Source: a virus. Taken from it: a DNA stretch of 31,430 nucleotides. The DNA lies in the IMG/VR virus record IMGVR_UViG_3300031707_004129, positions 1 through 31,430 of that record, one strand, 5' to 3'. The translations under genes and the position numbers were made by a program. This document shows positions 1 through 5,597 of this stretch, in pieces (position 1 is the stretch's first letter; every line of letters starts with the position of its first letter). The notes under the pieces were generated by a model that was not told where the DNA came from, did not search any database, and saw only the letters and a program-made list of their open reading frames with translations.

Positions 1-2
1 AC

Positions 3-326
3 GATGGGCGCGTGATCCTCTGCGAGCGCGGGATCCGGACGTTCGAGACCGCCTACCGCAACGTCCTGGACGTCAACGCCATCGCCTACCTGCACGCGAC
101 CGCTCCCTTCCCCGTCATCGCCGACCCGAGCCACGCCACCGGGGCGGCCGGCCTCGTCCCGCCCGTGGCGCTCGCCGCGGTCGCCGCCGGCGCCGACGGC
201 CTCATCATCGAGGTCCACGACGACCCGAGCTCGGCGCTCTCGGACGGGGAGCAGAGCATCACGCCGGCCGGCCTGTGCGCCCTCCTGGACTCCTGTCGAC
301 GGGTCCGTGACCTATGGCAGGGATAA
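3..326 (+). CDS. aroF: 3-deoxy-7-phosphoheptulonate (DAHP) synthase, C-terminal part (5' end outside window)
   Basis: DAHP synthase condenses phosphoenolpyruvate with erythrose-4-phosphate in the first step of the shikimate pathway to chorismate and prephenate. The frame is open from base 3, so the gene begins upstream; the GTG at 12 is only an internal codon. About 107 C-terminal residues are visible. They carry family hallmarks in order: LCERGIRTFE, then DPSHATG with the metal-binding His, then IIEVH and ALSDGEQ, which supply the Glu and Asp metal ligands of the type I-beta (TIGR01361-like) enzymes. KDO8P synthase lacks this exact set. The stop overlaps the next gene by 13 bases, which suggests it belongs to the phage operon rather than to a flanking chromosome. 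Family assignment is strong. Whether the enzyme is complete and feedback-insensitive cannot be seen. Confidence 0.9.
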   Translation, partial: DGRVILCERGIRTFETAYRNVLDVNAIAYLHATAPFPVIADPSHATGAAGLVPPVALAAVAAGADGLIIEVHDDPSSALSDGEQSITPAGLCALLDSCRRVRDLWQG

Positions 327-517
327 TCCGCCGCGGCCGCGTCGTCCGAGCCGACCTCGGGGGCGGCGCCTTCGTCCTGTTCGTCGACCTCCCGGACCGC
401 CTCTCTCCGGAGACGCGGGGGGCCCTCAACAAGCTCGTCCTCACCGTCCGGGCGGCCATCACCGCCGAGAAGGAGGAGACCGATGCCGGCAAGTCTACCT
501 GTCCAACGAACCCTTGA
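314..517 (+). CDS. small protein of unknown function
   Basis: This 67-residue protein starts with ATG inside the last codons of the DAHP synthase gene and ends inside the next gene, so it is translationally packed between the two. The first half is basic and hydrophobic (IIRRGRVVRADL, AFVLFVDLP) and looks like a small beta-structured unit; the second half is a predicted helix. I recognise no family. The strong overlaps at both ends support it being real, but a shadow frame cannot be excluded. Confidence 0.55.
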   Translation: MAGIIRRGRVVRADLGGGAFVLFVDLPDRLSPETRGALNKLVLTVRAAITAEKEETDAGKSTCPTNP

Positions 518-995
518 GGCGCTCCGGAAGGAAGGCTGGACCGCCGACGTCGCGGAGAAGTGGATCGCCATCCCCGGCCCGAACCGCTGCAGTGCTTGTG
601 GACAAGCCCGACCTCGTCCCGGGATGCCGCCCGGGATCCACCGGGACCTTCACGGGTTCGTCGACGTCGACGCCTTCTGCCCGGGCAAGGGGAAACTCTA
701 CGTCCAGGCCTCCAGATCCGCCGACATCGCCGCGCACGTCGACAAGCTCCGGAGCCCCGAGATCTCCCCAAAGATCGTCGACGCCCTCCGCTCCGGCGTC
801 CGCGTCGAGATCCACGGCTGGAGCCAGAAGGGCCCGCGCGGCAAGCGCAAGCTCTGGACCCGCCGGCGGATCGTCTTCGGCTTCCGACACGTCATGGACC
901 ACGGATCCGTGGAGGCGGAAGCTCTGCTCGGCCCCCTCCCTCCAGCGACCGAGCGCTTCGAGCTTGTCTACATGGAGATAGAGGGAGAACCGTGA
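483..995 (+). CDS. putative restriction-fold nuclease-like phage protein
   Basis: The 170-residue protein begins at ATG 483 behind a good ribosome site (GGAGGA, about 471-476). The N-terminus is a helix (RTLEALRKEGW). A CSACGQ segment could bind metal together with a later Cys. The core resembles small mobile-element proteins whose pattern is D-L-x-G-F-x-D, then a strand giving the V-Q-A-S segment, then an RVEIHGW...KLWTRRR tail. That pattern recalls PD-(D/E)XK-type folds with degenerate catalytic residues, but I cannot confirm an active site. A nuclease or DNA-binding role is a guess from this similarity. Position between the DAHP synthase gene and the tRNA gives no further clue. Confidence 0.6.
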   Translation: MPASLPVQRTLEALRKEGWTADVAEKWIAIPGPNRCSACGQARPRPGMPPGIHRDLHGFVDVDAFCPGKGKLYVQASRSADIAAHVDKLRSPEISPKIVDALRSGVRVEIHGWSQKGPRGKRKLWTRRRIVFGFRHVMDHGSVEAEALLGPLPPATERFELVYMEIEGEP

Positions 996-1004
996 TCCCT
1001 CACG

Positions 1005-1083
1005 GACGGCGTAGCTCAACGGGAGAGCGCCCCGCTCAAGCCAATGGGCGGGGAGGTAGTCGGTTCGACTCCGGCCGCCGTCC
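1005..1083 (+). tRNA. tRNA-like gene with an expanded anticodon arm
   Basis: The cloverleaf is canonical except for one arm. Acceptor stem 1005-1011 pairs with 1076-1082 over 7 bp, followed by T8 and A9. The D stem is GCTC/GAGC (1014-1017 with 1025-1028) with loop AACGGGA. The variable loop is 5 nt, the T stem is 1059-1063 with 1071-1075, and the T loop is TTCGACT. The anticodon arm (1030-1053) is 24 nt instead of 17. It folds either as 8 bp (one G-T pair) with loop AAGCCAAT, or as CCCCG/CGGGG with a 14-nt loop containing CTCAAGC, which would read as a CAA anticodon plus 7 extra bases. No CCA is encoded, and G1004 could pair with C1083. The amino acid cannot be assigned. Confidence 0.75.
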
Positions 1084-1085
1084 TC

Positions 1086-1115
1086 TTGACAACCCGCTCC
1101 GACATAACGCATCAT
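1086..1115 (+). promoter_or_regulatory. candidate sigma70-type promoter ahead of the modification operon
   Basis: A perfect -35 TTGACA lies at 1086-1091. With an 18-base spacer it is followed by CATCAT at 1110-1115, a 4/6 match to TATAAT. It lies in the only gap between the tRNA gene and the ParB-like gene at 1167 and would drive the ParB, methyltransferase, AsnB and CmoA genes. The -10 is weak and overlaps a palindrome, which suggests regulation. Confidence 0.45.
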
Positions 1116-1119
1116 GCGT
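1107..1119. promoter_or_regulatory. 13-bp palindrome, candidate operator over the -10 region
   Basis: ACGCATCATGCGT is a perfect inverted repeat with 6-bp arms and a single central base. It covers the proposed -10 element, the classic place for a repressor site. The ParB-like protein encoded just downstream, or an unseen regulator, could bind it. An AT-rich stretch follows at 1126-1140. Confidence 0.4.
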
Positions 1120-1166
1120 CCCGGCGTTGAATTTTATTCTCCGGCGGTATCAAGGCGGGGGCGTAC

Positions 1167-1742
1167 ATGGCGAGGCGGAGTCCGGAACCGCTTGAGCGCT
1201 CGCCCGCTCTCCGCCCCGTAGCTCTGGACCTCTCCAGCATCCGCTTCCTCCCCTACAACCCGAACCGGATGACCTCGGTCCAACTGGACGGGCTCCAGGC
1301 GTCCATCGCCGCCTACAAGTTCCTCGAACCCGTCGTCGTGAACCGCCGCGCGGACGGCTGGCCGAAGGCGGAGCGCGGCCTCTACGTCGTCGGCGGAGAA
1401 CACCGGGTCCGGGCCCTGCGCCGGCTCAAGCAGCGGCGCGTCCCCGCGGTAGTCGTCAGCGTGAACCCGCGCGCCGAGAAGGAGATCCACCTCGCGCTCA
1501 ACAACCGCGGCGCGATGGATCCCGCGTTCCTCGGCCGCGTCCTGGACGACTTGCAGAAGGCCGAGGCCAACCTCGCCGCCACCGGCTACCAGAAGGCGGA
1601 GGTCGAGGCCCTCATCGCGAAGGCGCTCGCGGAGATCAAGGCGCCGGCGGACTTCCCGTCCGTCGACAACCTGGAGGCGACGCATCAGTGTCCCAAGTGC
1701 GGCTACGAGTGGAAGGGCGCCTGCCGGCCGCGGAAGTCCTGA
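1167..1742 (+). CDS. ParB/Srx-fold protein with C-terminal zinc-ribbon-like tail
   Basis: 191 residues. The N-terminal ParB/sulfiredoxin-type domain shows the usual order: IRFLPYNPNR, LDGLQASIAAY, PVVVNRR, then the box GGEHR (residues 76-80) followed by VRALRRL and VPAVVV. The tail has HQCPKCGYEWKGAC, a probable metal-binding knuckle. This fold includes CTP-using DNA-binding ParB proteins and nucleotide-using kinases. In phages, single ParB domains often sit beside DNA methyltransferases. It is the first gene of a packed cluster and overlaps the methyltransferase frame by up to 55 bases. It could guide or regulate the modification enzymes, or act as a nucleotide-dependent enzyme itself; the sequence does not decide. 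There is no clear ribosome site at ATG 1167 beyond a GGCGGGG run. Confidence 0.8.
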   Translation: MARRSPEPLERSPALRPVALDLSSIRFLPYNPNRMTSVQLDGLQASIAAYKFLEPVVVNRRADGWPKAERGLYVVGGEHRVRALRRLKQRRVPAVVVSVNPRAEKEIHLALNNRGAMDPAFLGRVLDDLQKAEANLAATGYQKAEVEALIAKALAEIKAPADFPSVDNLEATHQCPKCGYEWKGACRPRKS

Positions 1743-2917
1743 CCGCGAAGCCCCCGTTCCGGCTCCCGACGATGAAGGAGATCCGCGCCGTCCCCTGGAA
1801 CGGGTTCAACGTCGTCTCGCTGTTCTCAGGCGCCGGCGGCTCCTGCCTCGGGTTCCGGATGGCCGGCTTTCGTACCGTGTGGGCGAACGAGTTCATCCCC
1901 GCCGCCGCCGAGACCTACCGCGCGAACTTCCCGCCTCCCCTTCCCGTCCTCTGCACTCAGGACCTCCGCGCGGTCACGCCCGAGCAGGTCCTCCAGGAGG
2001 TTCGAGACGCGGCGGGGAAGGAGGCGGAGGTCGACGTCCTGGAGGGCTCGCCGCCCTGCGCCAGCTTCTCGACCGTGGGGAAGACGAGCAAGCACTGGGG
2101 ACAGGTCCGGCAATACTCCGAGACGAAGCAGCGCGTCGACGACCTTTTCGGGGAGTACGTCCGGATCGTCCGCGGCGTCCGGCCCCGGGCGTTCGTGGCG
2201 GAGAACGTCTCGGGCCTCGCCCGCGGCGTCTCGGTCGGGATGATGAAGGAGATCCTCCTCGCTCTCCAGGCGTGCGGCTACCGCGTCGGGGCTCGGCTCC
2301 TGGACGCTCAATGGCTCGGTGTCCCACAGGTCCGCGTCCGGGTCATACTCGTCGGCGTCCGCGATGACCTGGAGCGAGAGCCGGCGTTCCCGAAGCCCCT
2401 CCCGTACCGCTACTCGATACGAGACGCGCTCCCGCACGTGACCCGCGTCGTGCACGACACCTCGGGGAGCAGAGGAGCGGGAGACGTGACGGACCGCCCC
2501 TGCCCGACCGTGACCGTCTGCGTCGACTCGCTCGCCTCCTACCACTTCCGCGTCGAGTGTTGGGGAGACGCGTCCTTCGAGAAGAACGCCATCGCGAAGG
2601 AGTGGGAGCGACTCAAGCCCGGTCAACAGTCGGACCGCTACTTCTCCCTCGTCCGCCCGGATCCGGACCTGCCCTGCCCGACTGTTACTCAGACCGCAGG
2701 TATCCGGAGCGCAGCCGGCGTGACGCATCCCAACGAGCCGAGGAAGTTCTACCCGTGGGAGCTTCGCCGGATCTGCGGGTTCCCCGAGGACTTCGTCTTG
2801 ACCGGGGACTTCCGGCAACAGTGGGAGCGGCTCAGCCGCGCCGTCCCGCCCCCGATGATGTACCACGTCGCGCGCGTCCTCCGGGACGAAATCCTCGAGC
2901 CCTCATGTGCGGCATAG
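1688..2917 (+). CDS. cytosine-C5 DNA methyltransferase family, altered motif X (candidate DNA carboxymethyltransferase)
   Basis: 409 residues from GTG 1688, which has GGAGG 10 bases upstream but overlaps the ParB gene; ATG 1772 is a non-overlapping alternative that keeps every motif. Motif I is FSGAGG (46-51). The catalytic PC motif IV has Cys124 in GSPPCASFS. Motif VI is ENV (172-174), motif VIII is QVRVR (214-218), and motif IX reads ELRRICGFPEDF. The target-recognition region lies between VIII and IX. Motif X normally reads Q-I-G-N-A-V-P-P around the SAM pocket; here it is RLSRAVPP, so Gly becomes Ser383 and the conserved Asn becomes Arg384 (codon CGC at 2837). A basic residue at this place is what an engineered variant (M.MpeI N374K) uses to accept carboxy-SAM. 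The family is certain; the carboxymethyl role is inferred from this residue plus the CmoA-like neighbour. Confidence 0.93.
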   Translation: MSQVRLRVEGRLPAAEVLTAKPPFRLPTMKEIRAVPWNGFNVVSLFSGAGGSCLGFRMAGFRTVWANEFIPAAAETYRANFPPPLPVLCTQDLRAVTPEQVLQEVRDAAGKEAEVDVLEGSPPCASFSTVGKTSKHWGQVRQYSETKQRVDDLFGEYVRIVRGVRPRAFVAENVSGLARGVSVGMMKEILLALQACGYRVGARLLDAQWLGVPQVRVRVILVGVRDDLEREPAFPKPLPYRYSIRDALPHVTRVVHDTSGSRGAGDVTDRPCPTVTVCVDSLASYHFRVECWGDASFEKNAIAKEWERLKPGQQSDRYFSLVRPDPDLPCPTVTQTAGIRSAAGVTHPNEPRKFYPWELRRICGFPEDFVLTGDFRQQWERLSRAVPPPMMYHVARVLRDEILEPSCAA

Positions 2918-4296
2918 TCGGGACGAGCGGACGCGAGGAGCCGGCGGTCCGGAGGGCGCTCTCCTGCTCTCGCCACCGCGGGCCCGACTTCCAAGACGCC
3001 GTCCAGGCCGGCGGGTTCACGCTCGGTCACGCGCGGCTCTCCATCGTCGACCCGTCTCCCGCCTCGCATCAACCGTTCCGCGCCGGCGGGACGACCGTCT
3101 CCTACAACGGCGAACTCTGGAACTACAAGGCGCTCCGCTCGGAGCTTCGGAAGAAGGGCCGGAGGTTCTCGACGTCCGGGGACACGGAGGTCGTCACCGT
3201 CGCGCTGGACGAGTGGGGCGTGTACGCCCTGGAGCGCTTCGAGGGAATGTTCGCCGTGGCCTGGACGGACGGCGAGACGCTCTGGCTGGCGCGGGACCGC
3301 TTCGGAGAGGTCCCGCTCCACTTCTCCGCGGTCTCCGGGATCGCCTTCGCCTCCGAGGTCAAGGTCCTGGCAGCGCTCGGCGGGGAACACGTTCCGGCGG
3401 CCTGTTGGGTTCCTCCTGGCTGCTTCGTCCGCTGGAGCCCTGGCTCCGGCCTCTCCATCGGCTCGTACTATCGGCTCATCCCCGCTCCGGCTCCAGAGGA
3501 CCCCGCCGCGGTCATGTTGCAGCGCCTCCGGGCCTCGGTCCAGGAGCGGACGCTCTCGGACGTCCCGGTCTGCACCCTGCTCTCGGGAGGGGTGGACTCG
3601 TCCATCGTCGCCGCCCTGCTCAAGCCCCACTTCCCGAAGCTCGTCTGCTACACGGCCGTCATGGACCCGGACTCCCCGGACCTCGCGGCCGCGCGCTCCG
3701 TCGCCGCCTACCTGGACCTCGAACTCCGGGAGGTCCTCGTGCCGCCGCCCTCCCAAGACGGGCTCGCGGAGGTCGTCCGCTGCATCGAGCTTCCGCGGAA
3801 GGCGCAGGTCGAAATCGGGTGGGCCTGTCTCCACCTCGCCCGGGCGATGAAGCGGGACGGGTTCAAGGTCACGTTCTCCGGGGAGGGCGCGGACGAACTG
3901 TTCGCCTCGTACGGGTTCTCCTTCCACGGCGTCCGCTCCGCCGGCTGGACGGAGTACCGTCGGGAGCTTTTCCTCTCCCAACACCGGAGCAACTTCGCGC
4001 GCTGCAACAAGATCTTCATGGCGCACAGCGTGGAGTGCCGGCTCCCGTTCCTCAACACGGCTCTCGTCGAGGCGGTCCTCGGGTTCCCGAAGGAGGCCTG
4101 CTGGCAGAAGTCGCACCGCAAGGTCCCGCTCCAGGAGGCGGCCGAGTCCCTCCTTCCGCGCGGGATCTGCTGGAGGACGAAACTCGCTTTCCAAGACGGG
4201 CTCGGCTTGAAGTCCGAGGCGGAGCGTGTCACGCTCGGGGCGCAGCGATTCTACGCGGCCGCGTTCCGGCTGGCGTACGGCTCCGCGAGGATGTAG
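2905..4296 (+). CDS. asnB: asparagine-synthetase-B-like glutamine amidotransferase
   Basis: 463 residues from ATG 2905, a start that places the N-terminal nucleophile at Cys2 and overlaps the methyltransferase stop by 13 bases. The class II glutaminase domain shows MCGIVG, RHRGPD, SYNGELWNY and SGDTEV. The synthetase domain has the ATP-pyrophosphatase loop SGGVDS (227-232) and SGEGADELFASY, then MAHSVECRLPFLN near the C-terminus. Both active sites look intact; the protein is shorter than E. coli AsnB (about 554). Known family chemistry adenylates a carboxylate and attacks it with ammonia from glutamine. Here the acceptor may not be aspartate: sitting between a C5-methyltransferase and a CmoA homologue, it could amidate a carboxymethylated base. 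Simple asparagine supply for the infected cell is the plain alternative. Confidence 0.92.
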   Translation: MCGIVGTSGREEPAVRRALSCSRHRGPDFQDAVQAGGFTLGHARLSIVDPSPASHQPFRAGGTTVSYNGELWNYKALRSELRKKGRRFSTSGDTEVVTVALDEWGVYALERFEGMFAVAWTDGETLWLARDRFGEVPLHFSAVSGIAFASEVKVLAALGGEHVPAACWVPPGCFVRWSPGSGLSIGSYYRLIPAPAPEDPAAVMLQRLRASVQERTLSDVPVCTLLSGGVDSSIVAALLKPHFPKLVCYTAVMDPDSPDLAAARSVAAYLDLELREVLVPPPSQDGLAEVVRCIELPRKAQVEIGWACLHLARAMKRDGFKVTFSGEGADELFASYGFSFHGVRSAGWTEYRRELFLSQHRSNFARCNKIFMAHSVECRLPFLNTALVEAVLGFPKEACWQKSHRKVPLQEAAESLLPRGICWRTKLAFQDGLGLKSEAERVTLGAQRFYAAAFRLAYGSARM

Positions 4297-4307
4297 GAGG
4301 AGGACCG

Positions 4308-5126
4308 ATGGCGATGGCGCGCTTTAGACACCTGCTCGGGTTCTACACGCCGTTCGGGGAGACCTGCCCGGACGCGCGCTGCTCATGCCACAGGACGGCG
4401 GCGCCGCTGGATCAGGTCGCGATAGACCGCACCGTCCCCGCCGGGAAGTGGGAGTTCGACGCCGACGTCGCGGACGTCTTCGACGACATGCTCCGCCGCT
4501 CCATCCCGCAGTACGAGGTGATGCGGGACTCCGTCTTCCGCGTCGGCGCGGCCTTCATCAAGCCGGCCTCCGTCGTGGCGGACCTCGGCTGCTCCCGGGG
4601 AGAATCGCTCGCTCCGTTCGTCCGCGCGTTCGGCGCGCTCTGCCGCTTCGTGGCCGTAGACGCTTCGGAGCCGATGGTCCAGGCGGCGAAGGAGCGCTTC
4701 AAGGGTTATCCCGAGAACGTCGTGGACGTCCGGCTCCTGGACCTGCGCAAGGACTTCCCTCCGATCGACGGGGCGTCCGTCGTCCTCTCGGTCCTGACGC
4801 TCCAGTTCGTCCCCATCGAGTACCGCACCGCCATCCTCGGGAAGGCCTGCCGAGCGCTGGTCCCTGGAGGCGCGATGATAGTCGTCGAGAAGCTCGCCTC
4901 TCCGACGCCGTCCGTGGACGTCCTGCTCCGCGAGATCTACCTCCAACTCAAGCGCGACAACGCGTACTCGGAGGAGCAGATAGAGCGGAAGCGCCTCTCC
5001 CTGGAGGGAGTCCTCGTCCCGCTCACCGCGGAGGAGAACGAGGGCCGGCTCCGCGCGGCCGGGTTCCGGGAGGTCGAGTGCTTCTGGCGATGGATGAACT
5101 TCGGCGCGTTCGTCGCCGTGAAGTGA
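4308..5126 (+). CDS. cmoA: CmoA-like carboxy-S-adenosylmethionine synthase
   Basis: 272 residues from ATG 4308, with GGAGGAGG directly after the AsnB stop. Similarity to CmoA runs almost end to end: WEFDADVADVFDDM, RSIPQY (64-69), DLGCSRG (92-98), VDASEPM, LTLQFVP, LVPGGAMIVVEK, KRDNAYSEEQIERKR (215-229) and NFGAFVAVK at the C-terminus. CmoA converts SAM plus prephenate to carboxy-SAM and phenylpyruvate. An N-terminal extension of about 35 residues with CPDARCSCH is unusual (E. coli CmoA has 247 residues). CmoB, the usual user of carboxy-SAM on tRNA, is not in the window, while a C5-methyltransferase with a basic motif X is two genes upstream. Ordinary methyltransferase activity cannot be excluded by reading alone. 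Confidence 0.88.
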   Translation: MAMARFRHLLGFYTPFGETCPDARCSCHRTAAPLDQVAIDRTVPAGKWEFDADVADVFDDMLRRSIPQYEVMRDSVFRVGAAFIKPASVVADLGCSRGESLAPFVRAFGALCRFVAVDASEPMVQAAKERFKGYPENVVDVRLLDLRKDFPPIDGASVVLSVLTLQFVPIEYRTAILGKACRALVPGGAMIVVEKLASPTPSVDVLLREIYLQLKRDNAYSEEQIERKRLSLEGVLVPLTAEENEGRLRAAGFREVECFWRWMNFGAFVAVK

Positions 5127-5132
5127 GGACCC

Positions 5133-5597
5133 GTGCCGAAGAAGCGGGGCCCGTGGAACAAGGGGAAGCGCGACCCGCGGTCGGGAACCGCTGAGAGCCC
5201 GTGGAGGCGCAACGGTGGGAAGGACAGAGGACAAGGCCGGCCGCTCGGGAGCCCGAACGCGTCGACGCGTCAACTCGGGTTCCGCCTGGAGCAGTTCTCG
5301 GACAAGCTCCGCGCGGCGTACGACGTCGAGCCGATCTTCGCGCGCCTCTACCTCCAAGCGGTCCAGGGCAGCGTCCCGGCGGCCAACACGTTCCTCGCGT
5401 ACGCCATCGGGAAACCGCGCGAGACCATCGGCTTCGACGCCGGATCCGGCTTCTGGGACGGAGCCGTCGTTCGCTGCCGGTTCCCCGACAGTCCGGGAAT
5501 TGCTGTTGGAGGGCCCGCTCCTCTACCCGTACCAGAGGGAGTTGGCGGAAACGGACGACAAGGACCTCGTGATCCTGAGCGGGACGGGACTCGGTAA
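5133..5597 (+). CDS. DUF5681-like protein, probable terminase small-subunit equivalent
   Basis: 154 residues from GTG 5133, six bases after the CmoA stop. The first part is basic with GRPLGSPN, like the K/G/R/P/N-rich start of DUF5681 proteins, then a helical part (FRLEQFSDKL, VPAANTFLAYAIGKPRE). Such small proteins commonly stand directly before the large terminase and may play the DNA-recognition role. After about residue 110 (base 5470) the frame becomes Gly/Pro-rich and looks like a shadow of the terminase frame, which starts there. The true end may be earlier through a +1 shift into the terminase frame, or the genes simply overlap by roughly 100 bases. Confidence 0.65.
   Translation: MPKKRGPWNKGKRDPRSGTAESPWRRNGGKDRGQGRPLGSPNASTRQLGFRLEQFSDKLRAAYDVEPIFARLYLQAVQGSVPAANTFLAYAIGKPRETIGFDAGSGFWDGAVVRCRFPDSPGIAVGGPAPLPVPEGVGGNGRQGPRDPERDGTR

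Noticed and set aside
1005-1083. Prophage attachment site at the tRNA
   Set aside because: No integrase and no second copy of the tRNA 3' end could be found in the window.
1005-1083. tRNA-Leu(CAA) call
   Set aside because: CAA can be read only in a 14-nt loop, and the variable arm is too short for a bacterial leucine tRNA.
2557-2904. N-terminal extension of the AsnB-like frame back to 2557
   Set aside because: This part runs inside the methyltransferase gene and is a shadow; the enzyme needs Cys2 right after the ATG at 2905.
2907-4307. Long frame upstream of the CmoA-like gene
   Set aside because: Its Arg/Pro-rich translation is the shadow of the AsnB gene; ATG 4308 has a strong ribosome site and matches the CmoA N-terminal region.
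5215-5480. Terminase start at GTG 5215
   Set aside because: The extra residues are Ser/Arg/Thr-rich and mirror the codon pattern of the preceding gene; they show no terminase similarity.
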